NCBI RefSeq assembly: GCF_000718985.1
Contig: NZ_JODL01000030.1
Coordinates: forward strand, 43,917-107,916
Origin: Streptomyces megasporus
Lineage (GTDB): Bacteria; Actinomycetota; Actinomycetes; Streptomycetales; Streptomycetaceae
Direction of reading: 5' to 3'
DNA length: 64,000 nucleotides
Below, one piece after another: positions 23,172 through 33,814 of the stretch; the stretch's first letter is position 1; each line of letters opens with the position of its first letter. Made by a program: the position numbers and the translations under genes. The notes beneath the pieces were generated by a model. It did no database searches and was not told the origin of the DNA. It worked only from the letters and a program-made list of their open reading frames with translations.

Positions 23172-23539
23172 TGGAGATGGCGGGAATCGAACCCGCGTCC
23201 AACGGTGCAGAACCAGGGCTTCTCCGAGCGCAGTCCGCTCTGCTTTTCTCAGCCCCGGCGGTCACGCGGACAAGCCGCCGACGGGCTCAGTCACTGTTTG
23301 ATGTCCCACACACCCCCGTGACCGGGATGCGTGGTGAGTTCCCTAGCTGATGCCAGGATCCAGGGCGGGAACGCACCTGGGCTGACACTTCACCAGTCGC
23401 TGATCAGGCAGCGAGGGCGAAGGAATCGCGCTTGTTGTTGGCGATTATTTTTTCGCGGCACATGGTTAACGAGATCATTGCCGCGTTCCTCGGCTCGCTT
23501 CCCCTGCTTCAACAGCCGTTGTCGAAACCGATCATCCCC
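23172..23539 (-). ncRNA. ssrA: tmRNA (ssrA)
   Basis: The 5' end GGGGATGATCGGTTTCGAC and the 3' tRNA-like part (GGACGCGGGTTCGATTCCCG then CCATCTCCA) pair to give the alanyl acceptor stem. The T-loop GTTCGATTC is intact. CCA is not encoded. The internal reading frame at 23404-23442 reads ANNKRDSFALAA and stop, ending in the usual actinobacterial proteolysis tag LAA. tmRNA with SmpB rescues stalled ribosomes and tags the nascent peptide. It lies directly upstream of nothing else on its strand, and smpB is 220 bp upstream, the common Streptomyces order. Confidence 0.95.
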
Positions 23540-23758
23540 ATGTTGAGTTGACAAGCACGTCCGGCCGGAGCCGCACGGCGCTGTTGCCATTCTACGGGAT
23601 CAACGCGAGGACCTGCCAGCGTATTCCCCCGGCCGGGGACCGCCCGGACGACTCGCGTCGGTCGCCGTACGCCTGGTGCAACCGGCACGGCCGCGGGTTT
23701 GTTCCCGCACCGGCGGGACGGGCCGGCTCCGGTGCGCGCCGGAGCCGTACAGGGGTGC

Positions 23759-24238
23759 CTACGCCCGCTGCCGCCGCCGTGCGGCGGACACCGCGCGCTC
23801 GGCCTCGCGGCGGTCCTGCTTCTCTCGCAGGGCCTGCCGTTTGTCGTACTCCTTCTTGCCTCGCGCCAGCGCGATCTCGACCTTGGCCCGCCCCTCCTTG
23901 AAGTACAACTGGAGCGGCACCAGCGTCAGGCCCGTCTCCTGGAGCTTGCCGATCAGCTTGTCGATCTCCGCGCGGTGCATCAGCAGCTTCCGCTTGCGCC
24001 GCGCGCTGTGGTTGGTCCACGTCCCCTGGGCGTACTCGGGGATGTGGACGTTGTGCAGCCACGCCTCGCCACCGTCGATCTGGGCGAACCCGTCCACCAG
24101 CGAAGCCCGGCCCTGCCGCAGCGACTTCACCTCGGTGCCGGTCAGCACCAGCCCGCACTCGTAGGTGTCGAGGATGAGGTAGTCGTGCCGCGCCTTCTTG
24201 TTCTGCGCGATGAGTTTGCGACCCGTCTCTTTAGCCAT
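23759..24238 (-). CDS. smpB: SsrA-binding protein SmpB
   Basis: 159 residues, full length. The start [20 protein letters not shown] and the core blocks [19 protein letters not shown] and [12 protein letters not shown] are conserved. The C-terminal basic tail ([20 protein letters not shown]) inserts into the ribosomal mRNA channel. SmpB delivers tmRNA to stalled ribosomes. Located just upstream of ssrA in the same orientation and 18 bp downstream of the S41 protease gene, so probably co-transcribed with it. Confidence 0.97.
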   Translation of the reverse strand: MAKETGRKLIAQNKKARHDYLILDTYECGLVLTGTEVKSLRQGRASLVDGFAQIDGGEAWLHNVHIPEYAQGTWTNHSARRKRKLLMHRAEIDKLIGKLQETGLTLVPLQLYFKEGRAKVEIALARGKKEYDKRQALREKQDRREAERAVSAARRRQRA

Positions 24239-24256
24239 AGCCGAGTCATTGTCCCA

Positions 24257-25486
24257 CTACGACCGGGTGCCGAGGCCACTCAATACCGTGCGCGCCTCGT
24301 CCAGCGCGTTCTCGCCCGCGCGTACCTCCAGGTCGGGGGTGATGCCCTCCTCCTCGACCGTCCGGCCGGCGGGGGTGGTGTACTCGCCGACGGTCATCTC
24401 GGCCACCGATCCATCCGGTTGTCTCCGGGGCACCTGCACCGTCCCCTTGCCGAAGGTGCGGGTGCCGACCACGACCGCGCGGCCACGGTCCTGCAGGGCG
24501 CCGGTCAGCAGTTCGGCGGCGCTCATCGTGCCCCCGTCGACCAGCACCACCAGGGGCGATTCGGTGTTGCCGCCGGGATCGGCGTGGAGGACGTGCCGGG
24601 TGTCGCCGTCGCCGTAGGTGGCGACGAGGCCGCCGTCGAGGAAGGCGGAGGCGGCGTCGGTGGCCTCGGCGACCAGGCCGCCGGAGTTGCCTCGCAGGTC
24701 GAGCAGGATTCCCTCGTTCGGCGGAAGGCGGTCGGCCACGCGCCGCACCTCGTCGCCGGAGCCCTTGGTGAACGAGTCGATCCGGATGCGGGTGACGTCC
24801 TCGCCGAGGGAGGAGACGGTGACGGTCTCGACGCTCAGCCGGGCCCGTCTGAGCCTCTCGCTCCACGCACGGCCGTCGCGTTCGAGGCCGAGGACGACCT
24901 CGCTGCCGGGTGAGGAGCCCTCTCCGGGGGGACCGCCGCGCAGCAGGGCCACGATGTCGGTGACCGGACGGCCGGCGGTCTCGGCCCCGTCGACGGTCAG
25001 CAGCAGGTCTCCGGCACGGACGCCCGCCTCCTCGGCGGGACCGCCGGGCCGGACGCGGGCGACCTCGATCCGGCCGGCGTCCGTGCCGCGGACCGTCATG
25101 CCGACGCCCACGTACTCGCCGTTCAGGGCCCTGCGCAGTCCTTCGTACTCGCGGGCGGTGTACGCGGCGGACCAGCGGTCGCCGCTGCGGCTGACGAGTT
25201 CCTCGGCGTCGTGTGCGCCGCCCCCCTCGCCCTGCGGACCGTCCTCGTCGCCGTCCCGCGCGCGTGGGTCCCCACCGGACCCGAGGGGGCGGGGGCTCAC
25301 GGGAGCGGCGTCACCGTGGGTCACGCCACCCCATGAATCGGTGACGGCTCCGGTGGCCAGGACGGTCACGAAGATCAGGGTCAGCCCGGCCCCGCGGAGG
25401 ATGCGGTGTGGCCGGTGCTCGCCGTCCGCGGACCCGTTCACGGTCCGGGCGGAGCCACGTGGAGCGAACATCGACGGACCCGACAT
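24257..25486 (-). CDS. S41-family C-terminal processing peptidase
   Basis: 409 residues. One N-terminal membrane anchor or signal (HRILRGAGLTLIFVTVLATG) is followed by a Gly/Asp-rich linker. The PDZ domain (about residues 130-200) contains VGVGMTVRGTD and AEEAGVRAGDLLLTVDG. The protease core has the catalytic Ser in DGGTMSAAELLTGAL (about residue 315) and the Lys in GTRTFGKGTVQVP about 25 residues later. It acts outside the membrane on C-termini of exported proteins. Located between smpB and ftsX, as in other streptomycetes. Confidence 0.93.
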   Translation of the reverse strand: MSGPSMFAPRGSARTVNGSADGEHRPHRILRGAGLTLIFVTVLATGAVTDSWGGVTHGDAAPVSPRPLGSGGDPRARDGDEDGPQGEGGGAHDAEELVSRSGDRWSAAYTAREYEGLRRALNGEYVGVGMTVRGTDAGRIEVARVRPGGPAEEAGVRAGDLLLTVDGAETAGRPVTDIVALLRGGPPGEGSSPGSEVVLGLERDGRAWSERLRRARLSVETVTVSSLGEDVTRIRIDSFTKGSGDEVRRVADRLPPNEGILLDLRGNSGGLVAEATDAASAFLDGGLVATYGDGDTRHVLHADPGGNTESPLVVLVDGGTMSAAELLTGALQDRGRAVVVGTRTFGKGTVQVPRRQPDGSVAEMTVGEYTTPAGRTVEEEGITPDLEVRAGENALDEARTVLSGLGTRS

Positions 25487-25572
25487 GCTGCGGAGTCTAG
25501 GACACGGACGGGCGTCGCACGGAAGGTCGCACGCCCGCTCGCCGCGTCCTTCGTCACATCCCGGATGTGCCG

Positions 25573-25603
25573 GGGGGCGCCCGAATCGCCCTCGGACGCC
25601 CCC
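25573..25603 (-). terminator. Terminator after ftsEX
   Basis: A 12-bp stem (GGGGGCGCCCGA with TCGGACGCCCCC, one mismatch) lies 15 bp beyond the ftsX stop codon. Confidence 0.6.
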
Positions 25604-25617
25604 GAATCGTGCTTCTG

Positions 25618-26535
25618 TCAGACCTTCAAATACTTACGGAGGGTGAAGAAGGCGGCCAGCGCGGGCATCAGCACGCCGACCACGAAGACCAGCGGGAGCA
25701 CCTTGAACAGCGCGTCCCAGCCGATGAAGTTGATCAGCGGCATCTGCTCGGCCAGCGAGAGGCCGGCGTCGATCAGGAAGTAACGGCCGACCACCAGCAG
25801 CACCGTGGCCCCGACGGCGCCCAGCAGGCCCGCGAAGGCGGCCTCCGCGATGAACGGCATCTGGATGTAGAAGCTGGACGCGCCGACCAGCCGCATGATG
25901 CCCGTCTCCCGGCGTCGGCTGAACGCCGCCACCCGCACGGTGTTGACGATCAGCAGCAGGGCGACGACCAGCATCAGGCCCATCAGCCCCAGAGCCGCCC
26001 AGTTCATGCCGTTGAGCATCCGGAAGAGGTTCTCCAGGAGGTTCCTCTGGTCCTGGACCTCGTAGACGCCCTCACGGCCGGAGAAGGCGGTGCTGATGAC
26101 CTCGAACTTGGTCGGGTCCTTCAGCTTGACGCGGTAGGACTCCTGCATCTGATCCGGGGTCAGCGAATCGGCGAGCGGGGAGTCCTTGAACTGTTCCTGG
26201 TAGTGCTTGTACGCCTCTTCGGCGGTCTCGTGGTAGACCTTCTCGACGATGCCGAGCTTCTCGAGGTCCGCTTTGATCTGACGTTTCTGCTGCGCGCTGA
26301 CCGCTCCCTTGGTGCAGTTGGAGCCGGTCTCGGCGTCGTTCTCGTTGCAGAGGTAGATCGACACCTGGACCTTGTCGTACCAGTACCCCTTCATGCTGTT
26401 GACCTGCTCACGGGCGAGCAGCGCACCGCCGAGCAGGGCCAGCGAGAGGGCGACGGAGACGATCACCGCGAAGGTCATCGTGAGGTTGCGGCGGAGACCG
26501 ACGCCGATCTCCGACAGGACGAACTGGGCGCGCAT
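25618..26535 (-). CDS. ftsX: Cell division protein FtsX
   Basis: 305 residues with four membrane helices: one after the N-terminus (LTMTFAVIVSVALSLALLGG) and three in the C-terminal half (GLMGLMLVVALLLIVNTVRV, FAGLLGAVGATVLLVVGRYF, LPLVFVVGVLMPALAAFF). A large extracellular domain (about residues 60-180) has two Cys (NCTKG and a preceding CNE). With FtsE it forms the ABC-like complex that activates peptidoglycan hydrolases during division. The gene starts 9 bp after the ftsE stop. Confidence 0.95.
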   Translation of the reverse strand: MRAQFVLSEIGVGLRRNLTMTFAVIVSVALSLALLGGALLAREQVNSMKGYWYDKVQVSIYLCNENDAETGSNCTKGAVSAQQKRQIKADLEKLGIVEKVYHETAEEAYKHYQEQFKDSPLADSLTPDQMQESYRVKLKDPTKFEVISTAFSGREGVYEVQDQRNLLENLFRMLNGMNWAALGLMGLMLVVALLLIVNTVRVAAFSRRRETGIMRLVGASSFYIQMPFIAEAAFAGLLGAVGATVLLVVGRYFLIDAGLSLAEQMPLINFIGWDALFKVLPLVFVVGVLMPALAAFFTLRKYLKV

Positions 26536-26544
26536 GGCGTCCTT

Positions 26545-27234
26545 TCAGTGCTGGTAGCCGTAGACACCGCGCGACTGGTCGCGCACGAGACGGCCCTTCT
26601 CTAGTTCGATCACGCGCTTGCGCATCTGGTCGACGATCTGCTGGTCGTGGGTGGCCATGACCACGGTCGCCCCGGTGCGGTTGATCCGGTCCAGCAACTT
26701 CATGATGCCGACGGAGGTCTGCGGGTCGAGGTTGCCGGTCGGCTCGTCGGCGATGAGCAGCTTCGGCTTGTTGACGAACGCGCGGGCGATGGCGACGCGC
26801 TGCTGCTCACCACCGGACAGCTCGCCGGGCATGCGGTCCTCCTTGCCCGCCAAGCCGACCAGATCGAGCACCTGGGGAACGGACTTGCGGATGTCGCCGC
26901 GTGATCTGCCGATCACCTCCAGGGCGAAGGCCACGTTCTCCCCGACGGTCTTGTTGGGGAGCAGGCGGAAGTCCTGGAAGACCGTGCCGATCTGGCGGCG
27001 CATGTGCGGCACTTTCCAGTTGGACAGGCGGGCGAGGTCCTTGCCGAGGACGTGCACCTGCCCGTGGCTGGCGCGCTCTTCCCGGAGGATCAGCCGCAGG
27101 AAGGTGGACTTGCCCGAGCCGGATGAGCCCACCAGGAAGACGAACTCGCCGCGCTCCACTTCCAGCGATACGTCGCGGAGGGCGGGGCGGTTCTGCTTGG
27201 GGTAGAACTTCGAGACGTTGTCGAATCGGATCAC
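26545..27234 (-). CDS. ftsE: Cell division ATP-binding protein FtsE
   Basis: 229 residues from GTG 27234. Walker [10 protein letters not shown] (about residue 36), signature [15 protein letters not shown] (about 138) and Walker [14 protein letters not shown] (about 158) are intact. The start [20 protein letters not shown] is typical of actinobacterial FtsE. It partners FtsX immediately downstream. The reading frame extends far upstream, but that extension lacks family similarity. Confidence 0.95.
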   Translation of the reverse strand: MIRFDNVSKFYPKQNRPALRDVSLEVERGEFVFLVGSSGSGKSTFLRLILREERASHGQVHVLGKDLARLSNWKVPHMRRQIGTVFQDFRLLPNKTVGENVAFALEVIGRSRGDIRKSVPQVLDLVGLAGKEDRMPGELSGGEQQRVAIARAFVNKPKLLIADEPTGNLDPQTSVGIMKLLDRINRTGATVVMATHDQQIVDQMRKRVIELEKGRLVRDQSRGVYGYQH

Positions 27235-27606
27235 GGATTTACACCACGTCGACCTGGGTAGGGGCAGCGGGAGCCGCGGAGTGGTCCCCCGTCGGTGTGG
27301 TGACACTACGCGATGCGGGGCGAGGGCCGCAGTCGGCGTCCGATGTTGGTGGTTCCACTCACGAGAACATCGGGCACAATCCAGGCATTGCCCGCCACCC
27401 TCTGCGCTCCGGGCCCGTCCCTGGCACAGTGGAGGCTGTGGAAGCATTCCTTCCGGGACGTCCGGAAGCGGCCTCGGAGACGGACCGGGAAACGGGCCGG
27501 AAAACGCTCCGGCGGGACAAGCCGGGAACGATCCGGGGAACGATTCGGGAACTTCGGGAACAGAGCGCCGCCCGGCGGCGTTGGCGCTACATAAGGAGGA
27601 CATCGC
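27235..27606. other. Intergenic region between ftsE and a small membrane protein gene
   Basis: 372 bp without a convincing gene. It must contain the divergent promoters of ftsEX and of the small gene at 27607. The last 20 bp carry a perfect AAGGAGG ribosome site for that gene. I could not fix -10/-35 elements. Confidence 0.4.
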
Positions 27607-27810
27607 ATGACGTGCGACCGACTGGTGTGCGCCAACTGCGCAGGGCCGGTGAGCGAGGGTCGTTGCAGGGTGTGCCGAGCACACCGTGAGCAGATCCACC
27701 AGGAGAACGGACTGTTCTCGCTGCTGGGCTCCCTCTCTCCGGCGGCGCTGGCCGCCTTGCTGCTCACCCTGATCGCGGTGGCTCTGCTGGCGCGCCAGGC
27801 GGCGGCGTAG
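27607..27810 (+). CDS. Small membrane protein with N-terminal CxxC pairs
   Basis: 67 residues with an ideal AAGGAGG site 8 nt before ATG. The N-terminus has CANC and CRVC spaced 10 residues apart ([20 protein letters not shown]), a four-Cys zinc-ribbon-like knuckle. A single C-terminal membrane helix follows ([19 protein letters not shown]) with almost no tail, so the zinc knuckle probably faces the cytoplasm. The function is unknown. A strong terminator follows at 27919. Confidence 0.8.
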   Translation: MTCDRLVCANCAGPVSEGRCRVCRAHREQIHQENGLFSLLGSLSPAALAALLLTLIAVALLARQAAA

Positions 27811-27918
27811 GCGCCGCGAGCGGCCGGTACGGGCCCTGAGCCCGTCGCCTCGTTCGTTCCCCGCCGACGGACGCCACACCACGACGACAGACGACGACAG
27901 GAACACCACCAACGGCCA

Positions 27919-27954
27919 CGAGGGCCCGGGACTCGCGCGCGTCCCGGGCCCTCG
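27919..27954 (+). terminator. Strong terminator after small membrane protein gene
   Basis: Perfect 14-bp inverted repeat CGAGGGCCCGGGAC / GTCCCGGGCCCTCG with an 8-nt loop. Confidence 0.8.
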
Positions 27955-27992
27955 TTCGGCTTCTCGACGTTCTCTCGCCGTGTTCTCTCACC

Positions 27993-28017
27993 GTTCCGTC
28001 ACCGGCTGTGACGGAAC
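27993..28017 (-). terminator. Terminator after LAETG protein gene
   Basis: Perfect 10-bp stem GTTCCGTCAC / GTGACGGAAC with a 5-nt loop, 17 bp past the stop of the minus-strand gene at 28035. Confidence 0.7.
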
Positions 28018-28034
28018 GCGTGCCGTGGGGTCGC

Positions 28035-28715
28035 TCAGGCGACCGTACGGCGGTTGGCCATGCGCGGCATCAGCCGGAAGGCGACACCGCCCGCGATCAT
28101 CGTCGCGGCACCGAGCAGGAGGAAGGTCGTCTCGGCGGCACCGGTCTCGGCCAGCTCCTCCTTCGGCTTCTCCTGGCTGATCGGCTTGGTGCCGGCGGCG
28201 TCGGTGTCCGGGCCGCCGCAGTTCACGGAGTCCTCGTCCAGCACGCAGGTGCCGGGGTCGTCCTCGTCGGTGTCGTCACCCGGCGTGGTGGGCTTCGGCC
28301 CCGGCTTGGTGGGGTCCGGCCCCGGCTTGGTGGGCTCGGGCTCCGGGTCGGTGGGCTCCGGCTCCGGACCCGGGTCCGTCGGCTCGGGCTCGGTGGGCTC
28401 CGGCTCCGGGCCCGGGGTCGTCGGCTCGGGCTCGGGGTCGGTCCCGCCCTGCTGGCCCTCGGTCAGACCTCGAACGATGCCCTCGATGGCGTTGCCGTCG
28501 GTGGTGCCCTCGGAGGCGCCGTCGGTGGAACCGTCAGTGGTGCCCTCGGAGGCGCCGTCGGTGGAACCGTCGGTGGAGCCCTCGTCGGTGTTCAGGATGG
28601 TGACGCTCGGCGCGACCGCCGAGGCAGCGCCGGCCGCGGTCAGCGAAGCGCCCGCGGCGAACACCGCCGCCGCGGCGATCCGCGCGACACGCAACCGCGT
28701 CGTGGACTGTGTCAT
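28035..28715 (-). CDS. Sortase-anchored wall protein (LAETG) with Pro/Glu/Thr repeats
   Basis: 226 residues from ATG 28715. Signal peptide (RLRVARIAAAAVFAAGASLT, cleavage near AASA). A repeat GSTDG-ASEGTTDG occurs twice, then a long PEPEPT/PGPEPEPT proline-rich stalk. A Cys pair (TCVLDEDSVNCGG) precedes the sorting signal LAETG, hydrophobic helix FLLLGAATMIAGGVAF and a basic tail. LAxTG is the motif used by Streptomyces class E sortases, so it is covalently wall-bound. The stalk suggests a spacer that carries the short N-terminal part outward. No enzymatic domain is seen. Confidence 0.85.
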   Translation of the reverse strand: MTQSTTRLRVARIAAAAVFAAGASLTAAGAASAVAPSVTILNTDEGSTDGSTDGASEGTTDGSTDGASEGTTDGNAIEGIVRGLTEGQQGGTDPEPEPTTPGPEPEPTEPEPTDPGPEPEPTDPEPEPTKPGPDPTKPGPKPTTPGDDTDEDDPGTCVLDEDSVNCGGPDTDAAGTKPISQEKPKEELAETGAAETTFLLLGAATMIAGGVAFRLMPRMANRRTVA

Positions 28716-28991
28716 ATGCCAACTACCCCCAGTAGTGGTCATCGTCAATGGGGCAGCCGTGCGGAGCTTCCTGCGTGCCGGGGTGTCATGCGCCGAGCCG
28801 GCGATCGTCGATCCGGGCTCTGCCCGCCCCCGTGTCTACGCGCCCCGAACACGCGCGTGCCAGCTTGAATGCTTTCCCAGTTGTCACGCCGACGTCAAGC
28901 CGGACCAGACCGAAATGTCCGTGCTGTGGGGGCAGTTGAGGTCTCTTCGGACCAGGTTGTGACCGAACCGACACAATGGGACGGTCGTGGA

Positions 28992-30119
28992 TCAGCCGAC
29001 GTTCTGCTTCTCTTCCTGCTCCTGCCGCTTGCGCCAGCGAATCCCGGCCTCCAGGAAGCCGTCGATGTCGCCGTCGAGGACGGACTGGGGGTTGCCGACC
29101 TCGTACTCGGTGCGCAGGTCCTTGACCATCTGGTACGGCTGGAGGACGTAGGAACGCATCTGGTTGCCCCAGGAGTTGCCGCCGTCGCCCTTGAGGGCGT
29201 CCATCTTGGCCTGCTCCTCCGCCCGGCGGTGCGCCAGGAGTCGGGCCTGGAGGACGCGCATGGCCGCGGCGCGGTTCTGGATCTGGGACTTCTCGTTCTG
29301 GCAGGAGACGACGATGCCGGTCGGCAGGTGCGTCATCCGGACCGCGGAGTCGGTGGTGTTCACCGACTGGCCGCCGGGGCCGGAGGAGCGGAAGACGTCG
29401 ACGCGGATCTCGTTCTCCGGGATCTCGATGTGGTCGGTCTGCTCCACGACCGGCAGCACCTCGACGCCCGCGAAGGACGTCTGACGGCGGCCCTGGTTGT
29501 CGAAGGGCGAGATGCGCACCATGCGGTGGGTGCCCTGCTCGACGGAGAGGGTGCCGTAGGCGTACGGGGCCTTGATGGCGAAGGTGGCGGACTTGATGCC
29601 CGCCTCCTCGGCGTAGGAGGTGTCCAGGACCTCCGTCGGGTAGCCCTTGCGCTCGGCCCACCGCAGGTACATCCGCATGAGCTGCTCGGCGAAGTCGGCG
29701 GCGTCCACGCCACCCGCCTCGGCGCGGATGTTGATCATGGCCTCGCGGGAGTCGTACTCGCCGGAGAGGAGGGTGCGGACCTCGAGTTCGTCCACGGCCT
29801 TCCGGACCGCCTCCAGCTCGGCCTCGGCCTCGGCCCGGGTGTCGGCGTCGTCCTCGGCCTCGGCCAGTTCGAACAGCACCTCCAGGTCGTCGATCCGGCC
29901 GTGCAGCTCCTCCACCTTGCGGAGGTGCCCCTGGAGGAAGGAGAGCCTGCTGGTGACCTGCTGGGCGTTCTCGGGGTCGTCCCAGAGGGAGGGGGCCGCC
30001 GCCTGCTCTTCGAGCGCGGCGATGTCGGCCTTCATCTTGTCGAGGTCCAGGACGGCCTCGATCGACTCCATGGTCGAGGTGAGGGACTTCAGTGTTTCGG
30101 ATACGTCGACGACTGCCAC
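28992..30119 (-). CDS. prfB: Peptide chain release factor 2
   Basis: 375 residues. The stop-codon recognition tripeptide SPF is present ([13 protein letters not shown], about residue 203), as is the peptidyl hydrolysis motif GGQ ([18 protein letters not shown], about residue 248). RF2 recognises UGA and UAA. No in-frame UGA or programmed frameshift is present near the start, unlike many bacterial prfB genes, consistent with Streptomyces. It is monocistronic, with 100 bp to the kinase gene upstream. Confidence 0.97.
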   Translation of the reverse strand: MAVVDVSETLKSLTSTMESIEAVLDLDKMKADIAALEEQAAAPSLWDDPENAQQVTSRLSFLQGHLRKVEELHGRIDDLEVLFELAEAEDDADTRAEAEAELEAVRKAVDELEVRTLLSGEYDSREAMINIRAEAGGVDAADFAEQLMRMYLRWAERKGYPTEVLDTSYAEEAGIKSATFAIKAPYAYGTLSVEQGTHRMVRISPFDNQGRRQTSFAGVEVLPVVEQTDHIEIPENEIRVDVFRSSGPGGQSVNTTDSAVRMTHLPTGIVVSCQNEKSQIQNRAAAMRVLQARLLAHRRAEEQAKMDALKGDGGNSWGNQMRSYVLQPYQMVKDLRTEYEVGNPQSVLDGDIDGFLEAGIRWRKRQEQEEKQNVG

Positions 30120-30189
30120 GCATCCAGACTAACGGCTGGAAGGAGCGTTGCTTCCGTATCGGCGCCCGCCGCCCGCCCGGCCGGTGGCC

Positions 30190-30218
30190 GGGCGGATGCC
30201 CCGTGGGGGCATCCGCCC
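30190..30218 (-). terminator. Terminator after pkaB-like gene
   Basis: 13-bp perfect stem GGGCGGATGCCCC / GGGGCATCCGCCC with a 3-nt loop, 4 bp past the kinase stop codon. Confidence 0.75.
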
Positions 30219-30221
30219 TGG

Positions 30222-31490
<1,269 letters not shown>

Positions 31491-31635
31491 GGCGACAAAG
31501 CTACGCGGCGCGAGGGGTGTCGCGCCCCTCGGATGGCGTCAACCACCGTCTCGGGGAAGGAAATCCACCCGCGAAAGTCGACAAACCTCCTCCGCGGCCC
31601 GGTCGGTGCCCCCGTCGTCCCGCCGTCGGTCGGTC

Positions 31636-33381
31636 TCAGCCGTTGTTCGCCGGAAGCTCCGGGAGGTTGTCCCGGACGTCCTGGATGTCGTTCTGGACGT
31701 CCTTGACGTTGTCGGCGGCCTCCTGGCCGGCGCCCACGAGTTCCTCCAGCCACGTCCAGGCGTCGCCGAACCAGTTCTTGGTGTCCTCCCAGAACTGCCT
31801 GCCCTGGTCCCACCACTCGGGCAGCGGCGTGAAGTTCCACACCAGGACGCAGATCAGCACGATGATCAACACCATGAACAGGCACCCCTTGAGGCAGCCG
31901 AGCCCCGGGATGCGCATGGGGTTGGCGCTGCGCTGCCGCGGTTCCCGGGGAGCGCGTCGGGGCGTGGGCGGCCGGGGCTCGTGCCTTTGCGGCTGCGGCT
32001 CGGGCCGTCTCGCCGGCGTGGGCGGCGCGTACGGCTGCGGCTGCGGTCGGGGGTGCCGTGGGGGCTGCTGAAGTTGCCGGGGCTGTTGAGGTTGCTGAGG
32101 CTGCGGAGCGGGGCGGCGCTGGGGACGGCGGCGCAGCGGGTCCGACTCCGGGTCGAGCGGCTGGAGCTGGGTCTGCTCGTTGCGGTCCCGGGCGGCGCGG
32201 AGCTGAGTCTGCCAGGGGTGGGGGTCCTCCGGTCGGGGACCGCCGTCCTGTCCGGGCGGGCCGCCCGGCATGGGCGGCATGACGCGGGTGGCGTCGGCGT
32301 CCGCGCCGCCCTGACTCCCGCCCTGCCCGAGGCCCTGTCCCGGACCGCCCGTCTGCGGCAGGACGCTGGTGGCGGCGTTGGGGTCGTAGGCAGGGCCGTC
32401 CCCGGCGGCGCCCGAGGTCGGCAGCACCTGGGTGGGGTCCGAGGCGCCGGCCGGGGTGGGCGACGGGTCCGGGCCCAGCAACGCGGCGACGCCCATCGCC
32501 GCCTCGGCCTGCGCGGGTGTGGCGTGCACCCCGATGCCCGCGGCGACCGTCCGCAGGGCGCGGGCGAGGCTCTCCGCGTCGGGGCGCTCGTCGGGGTTCT
32601 TGCGCAGACAGCGCTCGATGACGGTCCACAGCGGCAGGGGCACGTTGCCCGGGCGCTGCGGCTCCTCGGTCACGTGCCGCTGGATGACCTCCAGGGAGGT
32701 GCCGCCGCCGAACGGCGGCCGGCCGGTGACCAGCTCGTACAGCAGGATGCCCGCGCCGTAGACGTCCACGGCGGAGGTCTGCGGCCGTCCCTCGGCTGAC
32801 TCGGGCGCGACGTACGCCGGGGTGCCCACGAACTCGTGGGTGCGGGTCAGGCCCGGCGAGTCGGCGAGGCGGGCGATGCCGAAGTCGGTGAGCATCGGCC
32901 GCAGGCCGGCGGGGTCGTCCTCGGAACCGGCGAGCAGCACGTTGGCCGGTTTCAGGTCCCGGTGGACGATGCCGTCGGCGTGGCCGGCGGCCAGCGCGTC
33001 GGCGATCTGCGCGGTCAGCAGCGCGGCGGCGACCGGCGAGAGGGGGCCGTTGTCGTGCAGGTAGCGGTGGAGATCCGGACCGTCGATCAGGTCCATGACG
33101 AGGGCGAGGAGGTCGCCCTCGACCACCAGGTCGCGGGTACGGACGATGTTGGGGTGGGTGAGGCGGAGCAGGACGGAGCGCTCCCGCAGGAAGCGCATCA
33201 CCACGTCCGGATCGTGTGCCAACTCCTCCTTGAGCACCTTGATCGCGACCATTTCGCCGGGGTGCCCGGCCACGGCCGCCTCGGCGCCCGCCGCTTCCCT
33301 CTGACGCGCGCGCCAGACGGTGCCCGTCGCGCCGCGTCCGAGCGGCTCCTCGAGCAGGTACTTGCTGCCTACCGGCCGCAC
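31636..33381 (-). CDS. pkaA: Membrane Ser/Thr protein kinase (PkaA-like)
   Basis: 581 residues from GTG 33381, with a GGGAG site upstream. Kinase motifs: GRGATGTVWRARQ, VAIKVLKEE, HRDLKPANVLLAG, DFGIARL, APESAEG. After the kinase domain comes a long low-complexity linker rich in Pro, Gln and Arg (about residues 300-510). One membrane helix follows (CLKGCLFMVLIIVLICVLVW) and then a ~60-residue extracellular tail rich in Trp/Asp (WWDQGRQFWEDTKNWFGDAW). No PASTA repeats; the Trp-rich tail may be the sensor. Synteny suggests PkaA of S. coelicolor. Confidence 0.88.
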   Translation of the reverse strand: MRPVGSKYLLEEPLGRGATGTVWRARQREAAGAEAAVAGHPGEMVAIKVLKEELAHDPDVVMRFLRERSVLLRLTHPNIVRTRDLVVEGDLLALVMDLIDGPDLHRYLHDNGPLSPVAAALLTAQIADALAAGHADGIVHRDLKPANVLLAGSEDDPAGLRPMLTDFGIARLADSPGLTRTHEFVGTPAYVAPESAEGRPQTSAVDVYGAGILLYELVTGRPPFGGGTSLEVIQRHVTEEPQRPGNVPLPLWTVIERCLRKNPDERPDAESLARALRTVAAGIGVHATPAQAEAAMGVAALLGPDPSPTPAGASDPTQVLPTSGAAGDGPAYDPNAATSVLPQTGGPGQGLGQGGSQGGADADATRVMPPMPGGPPGQDGGPRPEDPHPWQTQLRAARDRNEQTQLQPLDPESDPLRRRPQRRPAPQPQQPQQPRQLQQPPRHPRPQPQPYAPPTPARRPEPQPQRHEPRPPTPRRAPREPRQRSANPMRIPGLGCLKGCLFMVLIIVLICVLVWNFTPLPEWWDQGRQFWEDTKNWFGDAWTWLEELVGAGQEAADNVKDVQNDIQDVRDNLPELPANNG

Positions 33382-33814
33382 GTCATGCGCTCCCTGATCG
33401 TGATCGGTACTGCCGGGGCGGCCTCGGTCGGCGCCCCGTCGGCCCACTGTAATGCCGCGGGGAGGAAGGGCCTACGGGCCAGGACACACCGGACGGGGTC
33501 GATCCGTCCGGCGCCGGTCCCGCCCGCTCCCCGTTCTCCCCGGCTTCCACCGTGTTCCGGTGTGTCCCCTCCCGTCCCGGCCCGCCTGCCGTATCGGACG
33601 CGCCGCGCCGGCGGACGGTTGCCGTGGGGTGCCGGCCCGAGCCCCTTCGGCGGTGTTCCACATCGGAGCGAAACGCACGGTGGACGGGCAATTACCGGCC
33701 ACATTTGCACGCGGAGCGGACCAATCAAGATCATTCGCCGGAGGACCGCGGGCGCGGTGACAGCGGACGGTGCGAGGATGCACCCAGCATCACGGGACTG
33801 AAGGGGCCGATGTC
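33382..33814. other. Intergenic region, kinase to FHA-FtsK gene
   Basis: 433 bp between divergent genes. No family-like reading frame and no clear RNA gene. About 33640-33740 is somewhat less GC-rich (TTACCGGCCACATTTGCACG, AATCAAGATCATTC) and is the likeliest promoter area. Otherwise I see nothing in it. Confidence 0.4.

Noticed and set aside
22832..23301. Small reading frames through the 119-bp repeats
   Set aside because: They repeat the same Pro/Arg/His phrase and run into ssrA. They lack ribosome sites.
23122..23539. Integration scar (duplicated ssrA 3' end)
   Set aside because: I saw no second copy of the tRNA-like 3' end of ssrA and no integrase gene in the window.
26545..27912. 455-residue version of FtsE
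   Set aside because: The part upstream of GTG 27234 has no similarity to FtsE and overlaps the divergent small gene.
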